Shown piece after piece: positions 21,203-22,988 of a stretch of DNA of 22,988 nt. Within the stretch, counting starts at the first letter, position 1. Each line of letters begins with the position of its first letter. Source of the stretch: JACJXF01 sp964349045 (GTDB taxonomy: Bacteria > Bacteroidota > Bacteroidia > Bacteroidales > GCA-2748055); the NCBI GenBank assembly GCA_964349045.1, contig CAYGFI010000071.1:1-22988 (forward strand). The letters are read 5' to 3'. The translations under genes and the position numbers were made by a program. Under the pieces are notes generated by a model that saw nothing but the letters and a program-made list of their open reading frames with translations, did not search any database and was not told the DNA's origin.

Positions 21203-22201
21203 TCAAATATTTGAGTATTCAAAAGCTTTCTTTTTATCAATATACCGGAGCACAAATACAAGTAAAAAAAGATCTATCACTAAAAACAGCCAATTCCAGT
21301 TCTCAAACTTTATAGCATGCCATGCTAAGCCAAATCCCACAAAATTTAATGCCAATGCCCAGAGGACGGTTTTCTGGTGACTAAAACCAGCCTGGACGAT
21401 ACGCTGGTATGCATGTTTCCGGTGTGCTTCATTCAGTTTTTCCTTATTTTTTATTCTTCTCAGGAGAGTAACAGTTGCATCAAACCAAAATACGGAAGTA
21501 AGAATAAGTGACACAATTATCGAAATCTCGGTCTTATTTTGGTAATAGATGGCCAGAATTGCAATATTATAGCCCAGCAGGGTGCTTCCGACATCTCCCA
21601 TGAATATTTTTGCTTTGGGCCAGTTCCAGGCTAAAAAACCAAGGACGGACAATGCGAGGATTAACGTGATATTTTCCCGGAAAAAGACAAAGTACGCGAT
21701 ACAAATGAAAATCACTTCGGCACTGATATATCCATCGATTCCATCTAAAAAATTGAAAAGGTTGACTGCCCAGATAATAGCAATTAACCCGATGGGTAAA
21801 AGCAACCATTGACTTTCAATAGAAAACAGGCCAAAATCCAGTACTTGCAAGCCGGAAAGAAAAAACAGGGCTAAGCCGGCAGAAAGAAATTGGATAAGAA
21901 ATCGCAAGCCGGGTTTAAGATTCAGGATATCATCGAGAATTCCAACTATTGCAAGGGGCAATCCGCTTAACAAAGCAAGAAAAAGCTGATTGTCAATTTT
22001 GTTCGTGAAATGAAAGTAAAGAAGCCCGATGAACCAGGTAATGACTATGGCAATGCCGCCGCCGCGGGGGGTAGGGATTGAGTGGGAGCTTCTTTCGTTA
22101 GGCACATCTAAAATGGATTTATGTATTGCCCATTTTCTTACGAAAAATGTCAGGGAATATGATAGTATGATGATGATTCCGTAAAATGTAATGCTTTCCA
22201 T
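21203..22201 (-). CDS. MraY/WecA-like polyprenyl-phosphate sugar-1-phosphate transferase (WbpL-like)
   Basis: The 332-residue protein has about ten hydrophobic helices and the family motifs in order: NERSSHSIPTPRGGGIAI at 35-52, the Asp pair LDD at 89-91, NLFNFLDGIDG at 147-157, FMGDVGSTLLG at 200-210 and AHRKHAYQ at 259-266. The last motif is of the type seen in WbpL/WbcO enzymes that start O-antigen synthesis. Such enzymes move a sugar-1-phosphate from a UDP-sugar to undecaprenyl phosphate on the cytoplasmic face of the membrane. WbpL-type enzymes often use the 6-deoxy amino sugars made with a WbpM-type dehydratase, and that gene lies at 9044-11023. The ATG at 22199-22201 fits. It stands alone among toxin-antitoxin genes, so it may be the end of a larger glycan locus split by insertions. 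Confidence 0.9.
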   Translation of the reverse strand: MESITFYGIIIILSYSLTFFVRKWAIHKSILDVPNERSSHSIPTPRGGGIAIVITWFIGLLYFHFTNKIDNQLFLALLSGLPLAIVGILDDILNLKPGLRFLIQFLSAGLALFFLSGLQVLDFGLFSIESQWLLLPIGLIAIIWAVNLFNFLDGIDGYISAEVIFICIAYFVFFRENITLILALSVLGFLAWNWPKAKIFMGDVGSTLLGYNIAILAIYYQNKTEISIIVSLILTSVFWFDATVTLLRRIKNKEKLNEAHRKHAYQRIVQAGFSHQKTVLWALALNFVGFGLAWHAIKFENWNWLFLVIDLFLLVFVLRYIDKKKAFEYSNI

Positions 22202-22319
22202 TTAAAAGTATTTAATTGGTATCCTCCGGGAGTGATGCCCGGATCTGATTAATGCAAAATGTCTCCCAGAAATTCCCTAAGTACATGGAATTTTAAAGTT
22301 GGTTGAAGCATATAAGTAA

Positions 22320-22364
22320 TTAACCCTGCAAATGTAAAATGTATATTTTAATTTGCAGGGTTAA
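22320..22364. repeat. Long perfect inverted repeat TTAACCCTGCAAAT / ATTTGCAGGGTTAA
   Basis: Perfect 14-bp arms (22320-22333 and 22351-22364) flank 17 bp that fold further as TAAAAT/ATTTTA with a GTAT loop, making a stem of 20 pairs with one bulged G at 22334. No T-run follows on either strand, so an ordinary terminator is unlikely. On the minus strand the left arm contains TACATTTG (22329-22336), a consensus -7 box for the WbpL-like gene about 130 bp downstream, so an operator is possible. Confidence 0.7.
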
Positions 22365-22455
22365 AAATGACGTTATTTAGAAATTTTGATCTTTTGGAAT
22401 TACACTTTTCCAGAAAATCTACTTCCAATTGTTTCTTCGGAAAGCTCTGTTCCCT

Positions 22456-22878
22456 TTACATCACAATTGTATCAAAATCATTGAATTTGATCATTCTGGT
22501 ATTTTCGACTTTATTAAGCACTATTAAATCGTTATCGCCCGTGATTAAAAAGTCAGCATTCGAATCGATAGCTAGTGAAATAAGGTAATTGTCTTTTAAG
22601 TCTCTACAAAGATCAGTTTTTGTTTTTAAGTCCACCCTAACCGATGATTCATCTAATAATTCAAAAAAATTTTCGATTTGTTCAGCTGTGAAATATTTTT
22701 TAATCTTTGGCTTTTTGAAAACCTCCGCCAACTCCTGAATTTGTTCCTTGCAGGTAACAATGATAATAGCTTGAGAATCGATGTATTCTTGAAGTCCCTT
22801 TAAGTTTTTTCCGATCAGGAACGAAATCCAAATGTTTGTGTCAACTATGACTTTAAATGATTTGTTTGCCTTCTTCAT
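22456..22878 (-). CDS. PIN-domain toxin (putative VapC-like RNase)
   Basis: The 140-residue protein shows the acidic residues of a PIN RNase: Asp13 in VIVDTN, Glu49 in QELAEV, Asp96 in LKDNYLI and Asp115/Asp117 in ITGDNDL. Length and motifs fit the PIN-family putative toxin group common in Bacteroidetes. PIN toxins cleave RNA with Mg2+ or Mn2+. The ATG at 22876-22878 lies inside the end of the upstream gene, a probable antitoxin read in the same direction, with a 26-bp overlap that implies translational coupling. Downstream, the strong inverted repeat at 22320-22364 separates it from the WbpL-like gene. Confidence 0.88.
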   Translation of the reverse strand: MKKANKSFKVIVDTNIWISFLIGKNLKGLQEYIDSQAIIIVTCKEQIQELAEVFKKPKIKKYFTAEQIENFFELLDESSVRVDLKTKTDLCRDLKDNYLISLAIDSNADFLITGDNDLIVLNKVENTRMIKFNDFDTIVM

Positions 22879-22988
22879 ACCTTTGTTTCCTTACTGACTC
22901 AACTTCTTTGGTTATCTCTTCCATTGTCAATTTATCAGTTCGGGTTGACTTTAGCAGTTTATTAAAACGTTTAATTAAAAGCGATTTC
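22853..22988 (-). CDS. Probable antitoxin of the PIN pair (5' end outside window)
   Basis: A minus-strand frame is open from the right edge (first full codon at 22985-22987) to TAA at 22853-22855, giving 44 visible residues. They read KSLLIKRFNKLLKSTRTDKL then TMEEITKEVESVRKQRYEEG and KQII. The highly charged C-terminal helix overlapping the toxin start is typical of VapB-type antitoxins, where this part wraps the PIN toxin. The DNA-binding N-terminus would lie beyond the edge, so the family cannot be named. Confidence 0.65.
   Translation of the reverse strand, partial: KSLLIKRFNKLLKSTRTDKLTMEEITKEVESVRKQRYEEGKQII

Noticed and set aside
22320..22364. Integron attC site
   Set aside because: The arms contain AAC and GTT, but the outer 7-mers do not fit RYYYAAC/GTTRRRY, the palindrome is perfect rather than bulged in the attC manner, and no integrase gene is visible.
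22320..22364. Ordinary Rho-independent terminator of the PIN gene
   Set aside because: The stem is very strong, but no T-run follows it on either strand and it lies about 90 bp past the stop.

Overview
The window looks like a chromosomal segment of an uncultured Bacteroidota (Bacteroidetes) bacterium, probably a metagenome scaffold because it holds a run of ten Ns. The evidence is AT-rich DNA with little Shine-Dalgarno sequence, several promoters matching the Bacteroidetes -7 box TAnnTTTG, a fused fucokinase/GDP-fucose pyrophosphorylase of the Bacteroides Fkp type, a Wzi-type capsule protein, SiaB/SiaC homologues beside an ABCG-like transporter, and several DUF4143 ATPases. No rRNA, tRNA, CRISPR array or transposase gene was seen.

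Region 1 (1-8386) is mostly minus strand. In transcription order it reads: a canonical CheR, a degenerate CheR paralogue, a CheB methylesterase with no canonical start codon, a SiaB-like kinase, its substrate SiaC, a 1032-residue TerB/ABC/ABC2-membrane fusion, a lipoprotein and a small secreted protein. The two last genes probably also have their own promoter. No CheA, CheW, receptor, SiaA phosphatase or SiaD diguanylate cyclase is present. My reading is a signalling module whose output could be the transporter and cell envelope. This is the best candidate here for an undescribed system.

Region 2 (8387-17149) is surface polysaccharide. It holds a WbpM/CapD-type nucleotide-sugar 4,6-dehydratase followed 13 bp later by a Wzi-family outer-membrane protein, then a DUF4143 ATPase on the other strand, then fkp. 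The WbpL-like initiating transferase at 21203-22201 fits the same pathway. Together they suggest a fucose-containing, 6-deoxy-amino-sugar glycan.

Region 3 (17162-22988) is an accessory island. It has a HepT/MntA-like pair, a HicB-type antitoxin cut by the assembly gap, a RelE/ParE pair, a PIN toxin with its antitoxin running off the right edge, an intact DUF4143 ATPase, a decayed second copy of that ATPase, and a 3' fragment of a different DUF4143 gene. Inverted repeats, a GC-rich structured intergenic block and compact promoters with very short leaders lie between them. The WbpL-like gene sits inside this island.
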